DNA of 64,000 nucleotides from Thiobacillus denitrificans (GTDB taxonomy: Bacteria > Pseudomonadota > Gammaproteobacteria > Burkholderiales > Thiobacillaceae). The notes beneath the pieces were generated by a model. That model was not told where the DNA came from. It did no database searches and saw only the letters and a program-made list of their open reading frames with translations. Where the stretch lies: NCBI GenBank assembly GCA_002343685.1, contig DDRS01000031.1:62001-126000 (forward strand), in the 5' to 3' direction. The translations under genes were made by a program, and so were the position numbers. How positions within the stretch are numbered: the first letter of the stretch is position 1; the number at the start of each line of letters is the position of its first letter. Below, piece by piece: positions 40,633 to 47,845 of the stretch.

Positions 40633-41923
40633 CTTCGCCATTCAACGAATTCTTGATGCCGGCATAGACCTTCGGCATGTAGTCGCTCTCCGACCAGCGT
40701 GTGTATTCGAAGCTGTGGTGGCGAAGCCAGAGGAACAGGGGATAAGGTAGCAAGGCCAGCATGAGGACCAACCAGTTGGACCAGATGGGCGCGTCGCTGT
40801 ATAGGCGTTCGCTGAAGGTTTGCCTGCCTGGCTGGCTCTTGTGGAAAACGCCAGCGTCGGGATCCAGGACCAGGCGGTACTGACCGGCGGGAACGGACGA
40901 GAAGCAATTGGAGGCTGCATTGTTGCCTTCGTGCCAGCGTTCGCCACCATCGTAACCTTCGTAGAATTCCATGCTCTGGAGTAGGTTGCGCTGTTCCTGG
41001 GTGGTTTCGTTGACCAAGGTAACACCCAATTCCGCCCAGTCGTTGCGAAGAACCGCCGTACTCTCCAGGCAGACGTTGGCGAGGCCCTTATGCAAGGTGA
41101 AGGGCGGACTGACATGGGTGCGCTCGGTGGTCTCAGGGTCGACGTCGAAGGTCTCCACGTAGACAAGCTGGTTGGCCGCGAAGAACGCTTGGCCGAACTG
41201 GATAAGGGTGGCCACCAGAACGGCCCACATGGCAATGCGCAACACGTCGGGCATGCGCTGGGAAAAAGGCGACGGTTGGTTGGCGGCGACGCCACGCGAT
41301 TTCGGCATGGCGTTCGGATCGAGTTGGAAGGCGGCCGCGATCTCCGTGGCCGGGATATAGATGCCCAAGGCTGTGTTGATCTCGTCCGCATCCCGTTCCA
41401 CCGACAGCACGTACGGCGGGGCGATGCTGTCCGTGACATGCACCGTATCGCCTTTCTTGACCCGCCAATAGAATTCCCCAAGCACGTAGTCCACCCGAAC
41501 CTGGCCATCGAAGAAGCGCTCGAAACGGGCACCACGGGGCAACGGCATGCCGCGCTTGATCACCCGGTACAGGGTCCAGTGTCCCTCGGCCTGGGCCAGG
41601 AAGCGGAAGCCGTAACGGGGGTTGTAGAGCAGATATTCGTCCCAGGCGTAGCGGGCTTCCTTAGAGGAGCCGCTGCTGCGCGCCTGATAACCCACCACCT
41701 CCCAAAGGTTGCCTTCCAGAGTGGCCCGGCTGCCTAGGGGGATCAGTAAAGTGCGCTTGCTTTGCCAAGCCTTCTCGAGCAGCTTAATGTCTTCCCGCGC
41801 CACATCCAGCAGCGAACCGCATTGCTGGCAGACCACGCTGACGCTGAGGCCTGCTGCCCGCAAGGTGACGGCGCCGCCGCAGTTGGGACATTTGAGTACG
41901 CAGGGCTTGCCGGGCGTGTCCAT
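40625..41923 (-). CDS. DUF4178 domain-containing membrane protein
   Basis: 432 residues from the ATG at 41923, which overlaps the previous stop (ATGA). An N-terminal zinc ribbon (LKCPNCGGAVTLR; VVCQQCGSLL) is followed by a DUF4178 domain (TLEGNLWEVVGYQARSS; WDEYLLYNPRYGFRFLAQAE; GHWTLYRVIKRGMP), a TM helix (VLRIAMWAVLVATLIQFGQA), a periplasmic part and a second TM helix near residue 390 (NWLVLMLALLPYPLFLWLR). It pairs with the shorter DUF4178 protein upstream. Confidence 0.87.
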   Translation of the reverse strand: MDTPGKPCVLKCPNCGGAVTLRAAGLSVSVVCQQCGSLLDVAREDIKLLEKAWQSKRTLLIPLGSRATLEGNLWEVVGYQARSSGSSKEARYAWDEYLLYNPRYGFRFLAQAEGHWTLYRVIKRGMPLPRGARFERFFDGQVRVDYVLGEFYWRVKKGDTVHVTDSIAPPYVLSVERDADEINTALGIYIPATEIAAAFQLDPNAMPKSRGVAANQPSPFSQRMPDVLRIAMWAVLVATLIQFGQAFFAANQLVYVETFDVDPETTERTHVSPPFTLHKGLANVCLESTAVLRNDWAELGVTLVNETTQEQRNLLQSMEFYEGYDGGERWHEGNNAASNCFSSVPAGQYRLVLDPDAGVFHKSQPGRQTFSERLYSDAPIWSNWLVLMLALLPYPLFLWLRHHSFEYTRWSESDYMPKVYAGIKNSLNGEDE

Positions 41924-42570
41924 CACCAACCCTCCAGAGGTCGGATGTTGCTCAGCTTCAACTCGTCCCACCCCACGTAGCGGCCTTGATAGAGTCGGCC
42001 TGTTTTCTGGTAGACCTCGAGGCTGGCGAAGCGTGCAGTGCCTTCCAAGTCGATGGATACCGCCTGACGACCCCGGTTAGCCAAAAAGGGCAGTTCCCCT
42101 TCGCTGCCGAGACAAGTGGTCTGTTTAATGTCGGCCACTTCATAGGTCTGGTCACCCACCTGAACTCGTTCGCCGGCCTTGGGTTTCCAGGTGGCGAAAT
42201 CCCGGTCGATCAGGTTTTGTCCGTCATGCTCCAAGGGTACTTCGAAGCAGGCGGCGAAAAAGCCCTGCGCTTCCGCTAGCCAGCCTTTACGGGCGTGTTC
42301 CGTGACCATAAACCACTCGTTCCAGGCACCGTCCCGCCAGCCGATCCGCAACCGGCCCAGAAGGGCGAAGCCGACGCCGTCCAGCACGCCTTGGGCGCCG
42401 ATCCGGAGCGGGCTCATGTCCGGCGGCAGGGTGGCCATCTTGCCGAACGCCTCTATGCCCACGTCCCGACACAGGATCATGCTTTGGCAATGAGCGCAGA
42501 CGGCGTAGACAGAAACGCTGGCGTGAAAGGTCACCGGCGCCCCGCAGGAGGGGCAGTTGAAAACGCGCAT
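41923..42570 (-). CDS. DUF4178 domain-containing protein with zinc ribbon
   Basis: 215-residue soluble protein: an N-terminal zinc ribbon (NCPSCGAPVTFHASVSVYAV, then CAHCQ) and one DUF4178 domain (DGVGFALLGRLRIGWRDGAW; NEWFMVTEHARKGWLAEAQG). It lies 10 bp after the SPFH gene. The tandem DUF4178 pair with different lengths probably forms a complex with the SPFH protein. Confidence 0.87.
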   Translation of the reverse strand: MRVFNCPSCGAPVTFHASVSVYAVCAHCQSMILCRDVGIEAFGKMATLPPDMSPLRIGAQGVLDGVGFALLGRLRIGWRDGAWNEWFMVTEHARKGWLAEAQGFFAACFEVPLEHDGQNLIDRDFATWKPKAGERVQVGDQTYEVADIKQTTCLGSEGELPFLANRGRQAVSIDLEGTARFASLEVYQKTGRLYQGRYVGWDELKLSNIRPLEGW

Positions 42571-42580
42571 CGTTCGCGCC

Positions 42581-43567
42581 TTATTGGATACGGCTCAGTA
42601 ATTCCTTCTTCTTGGCGTCGAACTCTTCTTGGCTGATCAGGCCCTTGGCCAGTAGGCCGCCCAGTTTTTCGATCAAGGCGATGGGGTCTTCCTGGGGGGT
42701 CGGGGTGGCGGGACTGGCGGGCGCACCGTTCATTGCCTGGGCCATGGCTAGGCCAGCCCCCATTCCGGCGCCGATACCGGCGATGCCGCCGGGATTCTCC
42801 GCTGCCAACGGGATGGCGTCGGCGGTCTGAAAGCGGGTGTACTGGCCCAGATCACCTACCATGCGCTGGGATGCAGCCCGGTCCAGATGCTTTTCGAGTT
42901 CCTCCGGCAGGGACAAGCTTTGCAGGAAGAAGCTGGCTAGTTCCAGGCCATACTCCTTGAAGGCCGGCGCGATGGCTTCCTTGAGCCGTTCGGAGAAGGC
43001 CGCCTGGTTGGCGGCCATGTCCACGAAGGCGACCGCGCTGCCACCCAGAAAGCTGCCGAGGGCGGTGAGCACCATGGCCCGCAGTTGACCGTCCAGGTCG
43101 CCCACGGTATAGAGAGGGGAAGTGCCGGACAGCTTTCGCCAGAAGGGCTCCAGTTCGGCGATGCGATAGGAATAGGTGCCAAAGGCACGGATGCGCAGGG
43201 GGCCGAACTCCTTGTCCCGCACGGTGATGGGCTGGGTAGTGCCCCATTTGCGGTCGATATGTTCACGCAGGCTGAAGTAGTAGACGTCAGATTTGAAAGG
43301 CGACGCGAAGAATTTGTCCCAGTTCTTCAGATAGGTGAGCACCGGAAGAGTCTGGGTGGTGAGGGTGTAGGTGCCGGCGTCGAACCGGTCAGCGAAGCGG
43401 CCCTCGTCGATGAACACAGCCTGCTGGGTCTCGCGTACCACGAGCTGCGCGCCATTCTGGATTTCCATGTCAGCCATGGGATAGCGCCAGGCTAGAACAC
43501 CCGCCTCGTCCTCTGTCCACTGGATGACGTCGATGAACTGTTTGGCGACAAAATCGAACAGCCCCAT
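42581..43567 (-). CDS. SPFH domain protein with C-terminal SHOCT motif
   Basis: 328-residue YdjI-type SPFH protein. It opens FDFVAKQFIDVIQWTEDEAG, followed by an SPFH/band-7-like core (TYTLTTQTLPVLTYLKNWDK; RIRAFGTYSYRIAELEPFWR) and a low-complexity Gly/Ala linker. It ends with a SHOCT bihelical motif (IEKLGGLLAKGLISQEEFDA, then KKKELLSRIQ). AGGGGGAT precedes the ATG at 43567. SPFH proteins organise membrane microdomains. As the first gene of this operon it likely scaffolds the DUF4178/DUF350/polyamine enzymes. Confidence 0.9.
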   Translation of the reverse strand: MGLFDFVAKQFIDVIQWTEDEAGVLAWRYPMADMEIQNGAQLVVRETQQAVFIDEGRFADRFDAGTYTLTTQTLPVLTYLKNWDKFFASPFKSDVYYFSLREHIDRKWGTTQPITVRDKEFGPLRIRAFGTYSYRIAELEPFWRKLSGTSPLYTVGDLDGQLRAMVLTALGSFLGGSAVAFVDMAANQAAFSERLKEAIAPAFKEYGLELASFFLQSLSLPEELEKHLDRAASQRMVGDLGQYTRFQTADAIPLAAENPGGIAGIGAGMGAGLAMAQAMNGAPASPATPTPQEDPIALIEKLGGLLAKGLISQEEFDAKKKELLSRIQ

Positions 43568-43800
43568 GAATATATCCCCCTGACTTTATTGGATTCTTGC
43601 TATTGCTGGCACTGGAGATGCCAAGATAGAAAATCCTACCGCAACTTGTTGTCCCCGCCCAGTGCTATATAGGGGTGTATTGACCGTCGCTCACATAGAA
43701 GCAAGGCGCGATATTATCGGAAGGGCGAGATATGGGACATCTGAGGCCCAACCCATCCATCAACACGGACGCTGAATGTTACTTTGACCGGTAAGTGTCT
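43568..43800. other. spacer upstream of the SPFH operon
   Basis: No gene. The minus-strand promoter of the SPFH operon should be here, but I see no convincing -35/-10 pair. Confidence 0.3.
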
Positions 43801-44118
43801 GCGGATTCAACCGGTGGATGCAACACACTAGAAACTGCGTAAGCAGAAGGAGTGTTGCAGATGAAATACAGGACACGGACCAACTACTCGGAGAGCCAGA
43901 AGGCCTTGATGTGGGAGCGCTGGCAAAAGGGTGATTCACTGCAGCAGATTGCCCAGCTTTTTGATCGGAACCATTCGACGGTACAAGGGATTCTTTCCAG
44001 GACTGGCGGGATACGACCCGCTTCACGTCGTCGTTCGAGATTGGCGCTGACCTTGGCTGAACGTGAAGAAATTTCACGTGCGGGAGTGACCGGCCAGTCG
44101 ATACGCTCGGTTGCAAAA
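43801..44118 (+). pseudogene. IS30-family transposase, 5' fragment
   Basis: The left end of an IS30-type element is visible: a terminal stretch GATTCAACCGGTGGATGCAA (43804-43823), then the gene start at 43861 and a typical N-terminus (MKYRTRTNYSESQKALMWER; QIAQLFDRNHSTVQGILSRT; SRLALTLAEREEISRAGVTG). After about 85 codons the frame leaves the IS sequence and runs into unrelated DNA. The catalytic DDE part and right end are missing. Confidence 0.85.
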
Positions 44119-44386
44119 CGTACGCGCAACCTATCCGGACATTGGACCGATTGAATTATGCTCGCGCTGCGGCAAGCCAGTCGACATGACCAAGTTCCAC
44201 TTGACGTATGTGGAATCGATCCTTGAGCAAGAATGGGAGCGCATGAGCGCGAGCGTCCTTGAGTCGGTTGTCTTGGCCGTTCTGTGTAACGCATGCTCAC
44301 CGCCGCCGAGCCGACTGATCGCAGAAGTGGATTTTCCGGTAGAAGAGCAGATGACAGCGGCCAAGGACAATACGTCACTGCCATGA
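44111..44386 (+). CDS. hypothetical protein with CxxC pairs, joined to the IS30 fragment
   Basis: 91-residue open frame, possibly truncated at its 5' end by the IS30 junction (only a TTG start fits). It has two zinc-type pairs, LCSRCGK at about residue 17 and CNAC at about residue 60, separated by a helical part (LEQEWERMSASVLESVVL). No family known. If it is the 3' part of an interrupted gene, its N-terminus was replaced by IS sequence. Confidence 0.4.
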   Translation: MQNVRATYPDIGPIELCSRCGKPVDMTKFHLTYVESILEQEWERMSASVLESVVLAVLCNACSPPPSRLIAEVDFPVEEQMTAAKDNTSLP

Positions 44387-44459
44387 GGTAAGCTGGTCAG
44401 GCACCTGCTGCACAGGGTTTTTGGTATCGCTTTGGCCAGGCGGACAGTTGGAACCGTGG

Positions 44460-44694
44460 CGCTTATTTATGCAGAAATTCATCACCGTGCCGTTTTTTCA
44501 AGCCGTAACGCTGGAGCCCGGCGATGAAAATCGTGGCTAACTTATTGATTTATTTGATGCTCAAGAGACACTATTTTCGTGGCATATCAGTTAGCGTAAG
44601 TAAACGGAAATAACGTCAAGAGAAGTCATTCTACGAGACAGAATTTTCGAAATTGGCAGCGCCGTAAGGCCAACCGATCTGGTTGGCCTTTTCT
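44460..44694. repeat. duplicated intergenic element, copy B
   Basis: Diverged copy of the element at 27378-27620, with the same landmarks in the same order: TCACCG...TTTTTTC, GTAACG, GTGGCTAAC..ATTGATTTAT, CACTATTTTCG, CAGTTAG, AAACGGAAATAA and a GGCCAACC/GGTTGGCC hairpin. The internal palindrome is weaker than in copy A. It does not lie in the same gene context. Confidence 0.6.
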
Positions 44695-44696
44695 TT
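44666..44696 (+). terminator. Rho-independent terminator
   Basis: AAGGCCAACC-GATCT-GGTTGGCCTT followed by TTCTTT on the plus strand. It is part of copy B of the duplicated element and nearly identical in its stem to the terminator at 27593. Confidence 0.75.
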
Positions 44697-44753
44697 GGGG
44701 AAAGAAGAAGCAAGGAAAACTTGAATGTGGGATTGGCCGAAGGCTATCCACCA

Positions 44754-45440
44754 TCATTCCCAATGGTCTGGGCCAGAAGCCGTGCCGTGTATTTCCGGAC
44801 TCTCGATATAAATTCTGCGGTTTTCCAGGCTTAGAAAGCCTCTTCGCTTTAGCTTGCTGAGCATGCCGGTAACCGTTTGGCGCGTCGTGCCGACCATATC
44901 GGCAATTTCTTGGTGGGTAAGGGTGATGTCGAGATGGATATCCTGCCCAACGTGGACTCCGTGGCGCGCACTCAAACGTAGAATCAACTTCATGATGCGG
45001 GTCTCAACGTCGTCATTAACCAGATTGACGATGACTTCACTCAGGGTGCGCATACGGCATGACAACACCTGCATGACAAGATGCAGGGAATCAGGATGGT
45101 CGCGAAGAAACCCAGAAAACTGGCTTTGCGACAATTTAAGCACCTCCGATGCCTCGCACACGTGTGCATGCACCACGCGTCCTCCCCCCTGTGCCACTTC
45201 TGCAAGGCCGAACATTTCACCTGCAAAGCAGAACCACAGAATGACTTCCTTGCCGGTATGCGACGGCTGGCAAATCTTGACTCGGCCTTTGCGAAGGAAA
45301 TAGACGTGCTTGCCCGGTGCCCCTGCACGGAACACGAATTCGCCCTTGGAAAAACGCTGCATCGTGCCGAGGGAAAGCAATGCCTCCCGGTCTTCCCCGC
45401 TCATGCGGGCGAGTATGTCGGTTTGCTGATCAAGTGGCAT
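44754..45440 (-). CDS. Crp/Fnr family transcriptional regulator
   Basis: 228-residue regulator with a cyclic-nucleotide-type sensor domain (FSKGEFVFRAGAPGKHVYFL; EVILWFCFAGEMFGLAEVAQ) and a Crp HTH (LTHQEIADMVGTTRQTVTGM). It lacks the N-terminal Cys cluster of Fnr. The ATG at 45440 is chosen because AGAGG precedes it by six bases; another ATG lies at 45446. It is divergent from the operon starting at 45657 and a palindrome lies between them, so it is the likely regulator of that operon. Confidence 0.88.
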   Translation of the reverse strand: MPLDQQTDILARMSGEDREALLSLGTMQRFSKGEFVFRAGAPGKHVYFLRKGRVKICQPSHTGKEVILWFCFAGEMFGLAEVAQGGGRVVHAHVCEASEVLKLSQSQFSGFLRDHPDSLHLVMQVLSCRMRTLSEVIVNLVNDDVETRIMKLILRLSARHGVHVGQDIHLDITLTHQEIADMVGTTRQTVTGMLSKLKRRGFLSLENRRIYIESPEIHGTASGPDHWE

Positions 45441-45656
45441 GTGCATCCTCTGTTGGATTGCCGTGCCTAAAACGACATTTTCTTTAATGCCGGAAATGTC
45501 AGTTGGCCGACATACTTTCCCCGAGATGGCCAGAATACTACTTATGCCGCTTCGGGAGTGTAAAGGGGTTGGTGTCCGAGGTCGGAGAACCACAAAACAG
45601 GAAAGGGACATTGTCGGTGTCCCTCATAACGGAGTTCTACCCTGATGGAGGTTACG
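45441..45656. promoter_or_regulatory. divergent regulatory region with a palindrome
   Basis: 216 bp between the Crp-type regulator and the sensor-like gene. ATGTCAGTTGGCCGACAT (45496-45513) is a TGTC-N8-GACA palindrome of the size used by Crp/Fnr proteins and is the candidate binding site. Confidence 0.45.
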
Positions 45657-46244
45657 ATGCCTTACGACTCTCGAGCCCGATGCTTCTCTTCTTCTCTTTT
45701 CCTCAACATTTGGGCGCTGTTGGCTGCAGTGATCGTCACGACCCCTGTATGGGCGGCTGACGTGACACCCAAGATGCAACCCAAGATCGATGCCTATAAA
45801 AAGCAGGCGGCCGTGTGGGCCATGGACCCTGTCATTGTGAAAGCCGTGAAGGAGTCCAACGCCAAAGGCCCGATTCCCATGTTGGGCAATGCCAAGTGGC
45901 GGGAGTTGAAGGAAAGCGATCCCATCGTCAAAGGCTTGGTCGACAATCCGGCCGGGCAGCGCCTGACCAAGTGGATGAATGCCGATCCCAAGGGGATCAA
46001 TAAGATCGTACTCTCGGGCGACAAGAGCCATCGCGTCGCTTTTACGTCCATGCCGGCGATTTATATCGGCAAGGGCAAGCCAAACTTCGACGAATCGTTC
46101 AGCGGAAAAGTGTGGCAACAGGGTGAATCCAAACCCGACCCCAGCACCAATATCGAATCGGTGCAAATTTCCGCACCCGTGAAAAATGGCAATGATGTGA
46201 TCGGCGTGCTGCTGGTGTCGCTGACTGCAGCCAATCTGCAATAG
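45657..46244 (+). CDS. exported sensor-like (Cache/PAS-type) protein
   Basis: 195-residue periplasmic protein with a signal (LFLNIWALLAAVIVTTPVWA) and a mature domain of mixed helix/strand (DAYKKQAAVWAMDPVIVKAV; MPAIYIGKGKPNFDESFSGK; VQISAPVKNGNDVIGVLLVS), reminiscent of extracytoplasmic Cache/PDC folds. The ATG at 45657 is chosen because GGAGGT lies before it. No TM or output domain follows, so it may be a free-standing ligand binder for the transporter encoded next. Confidence 0.75.
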   Translation: MPYDSRARCFSSSLFLNIWALLAAVIVTTPVWAADVTPKMQPKIDAYKKQAAVWAMDPVIVKAVKESNAKGPIPMLGNAKWRELKESDPIVKGLVDNPAGQRLTKWMNADPKGINKIVLSGDKSHRVAFTSMPAIYIGKGKPNFDESFSGKVWQQGESKPDPSTNIESVQISAPVKNGNDVIGVLLVSLTAANLQ

Positions 46245-46252
46245 GGGGCCTT

Positions 46253-47761
46253 ATGAGCGAACAAGTTCAGAGCGGCGGTTTTATCGCCAACTGGGGCAGC
46301 AACATTCGTGATTCCGGCCGATCGCCCGGCAAGTGTGCGTGCGGGTTCATTGCCGCCTGGATCGCGTTCTTTTTGATTCTTTGGGTGATGCCTGCGCCAG
46401 AGGGACTTTCCACCGCGGGCAAGGCAACGCTGGCAGTCATGGTATGGGCATGTCTCATGTGGATTACCGAAGCGATCCCGGTCGGCGTATCCGGAATGTT
46501 GATCCCTATGCTGCTGGTGATGACTGGTGCGATCGACAAGTTTCCCAAGGCGGCCAGCGGTTTTTCCACGCCGGTGGTGTTTCTGTGTCTGGCGGCATTT
46601 ATTTTTGCTGCTGTGATGCAGGCAGCCGGTCTGGATCGACGCATCGCGCTGGGGATGCTACACAAGCTCAAGGTACGAACGGTCAATGGCGTGATCTGGG
46701 CGATGTTCGGTGCCAACTTGCTGTTGTCGTTGATTATTCCAGCAGCCAACGCACGTGCCGCGACGCTGTTGCCGGTGGTGAATGGCATTACGAATATGTT
46801 CGGCGATACACCGGAAGAACGTGCCGGCAAGAAGGCCATCGTCATCCAGACGCTGGTCTATGGTTCGATGATCAGCGGCATGTGCATCATGACCGCGCAC
46901 CTGCCCAATCTGGTGATTGTCGGCCTGCTCGACACCGAGCTTGCGCTACACCTGTCCTACATCGACTGGTTCAAGCTGCAATGGCCCTATCTCGGCATGT
47001 TTGTCATTACCCAGTGGTGGATGCAGCGCTACTTCAAAACGCATGGCGTGGGCGTACATGGGGGCTATGAGGCAGTGCAAAGGCAGTACGCGGAACAGCC
47101 GAAGACCAGTCAGGCGGAATGGCTCATTCTCGTGGTATTCGGCGTGATCGCGCTATTGTGGGTGACGGAATCCTGGCACGGCATCAAATCGCACAATGCG
47201 GCGCTGATGGGGTTGGCGGTATTGTTCATGCCCGGCATGTTCGGCTTCAAGTGGAAAGAACTGCAGGATCGCACTATCTGGGGCACGTTCCTGTTGCTTG
47301 CGGGCGCGCTTTCGATGTCGTCCGCAATGGGCAGTACCGGGCTTGCGCAATGGCTGTCGGACATCATTCATCCGCTGGCGACGGGCCATCCGTGGTGGAT
47401 GGTGCTGCTGATCCTGATGGCGGGCACGCATGTGATCCGGCTTGGCATGCTGTCGAATGTGGCGGCAATCACCATGCTGGCACCGATCCTGCTGGCGCTT
47501 GCACCCAAGCTTGGATTGCACCCGGTGGCGTTCACCATGCTTGTATCCGACACCGACACCTTCGCCTACATCCTGCCCACGCAAATCACGGCGGCGGTCA
47601 TCGCCTATAGCAGCGGCACCTTCAGCATGGCTGACTATGCGAAAGTGGGTTGGGTATCCGTGCTGATCGCGATCGCCTACGGCATCTGTGTCATGGCGCC
47701 ATGGTATGCATTCATGGGTATCCCGGTATGGGATCCAACAGCACCTTGGCCCTTCCAATAA
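46253..47761 (+). CDS. DASS/SLC13-family anion permease
   Basis: 502-residue transporter with about 12-13 hydrophobic segments. Family-like parts are VMVWACLMWITEAIPVGVSG near the start, ANLLLSLIIPAANARAATLL, WVTESWHGIKSHNAALMGLA, GTHVIRLGMLSNVAAITMLA and SDTDTFAYILPTQITAAVIA. The WITEAIPVGVSG segment matches the DASS/SLC13 signature. Substrates of such carriers are dicarboxylates, sulfate or related anions; the exact one is unknown. Confidence 0.88.
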   Translation: MSEQVQSGGFIANWGSNIRDSGRSPGKCACGFIAAWIAFFLILWVMPAPEGLSTAGKATLAVMVWACLMWITEAIPVGVSGMLIPMLLVMTGAIDKFPKAASGFSTPVVFLCLAAFIFAAVMQAAGLDRRIALGMLHKLKVRTVNGVIWAMFGANLLLSLIIPAANARAATLLPVVNGITNMFGDTPEERAGKKAIVIQTLVYGSMISGMCIMTAHLPNLVIVGLLDTELALHLSYIDWFKLQWPYLGMFVITQWWMQRYFKTHGVGVHGGYEAVQRQYAEQPKTSQAEWLILVVFGVIALLWVTESWHGIKSHNAALMGLAVLFMPGMFGFKWKELQDRTIWGTFLLLAGALSMSSAMGSTGLAQWLSDIIHPLATGHPWWMVLLILMAGTHVIRLGMLSNVAAITMLAPILLALAPKLGLHPVAFTMLVSDTDTFAYILPTQITAAVIAYSSGTFSMADYAKVGWVSVLIAIAYGICVMAPWYAFMGIPVWDPTAPWPFQ

Positions 47762-47776
47762 ATCTGCTCTGATCGA

Positions 47777-47813
47777 CACATCCCCAACCGACGCTCATTC
47801 GGCTGGGGATGTG
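47777..47813 (+). other. intergenic hairpin between the permease and DUF3604 genes
   Basis: CACATCCCCA (47777-47786) and TGGGGATGTG (47804-47813) form a perfect 10-bp stem. There is no T-run after it, so it is more likely an mRNA-stabilising or attenuating structure than a terminator. Confidence 0.45.
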
Positions 47814-47845
47814 CCTGGCCGTATTTGTAAAACGAGGAAGACAAC

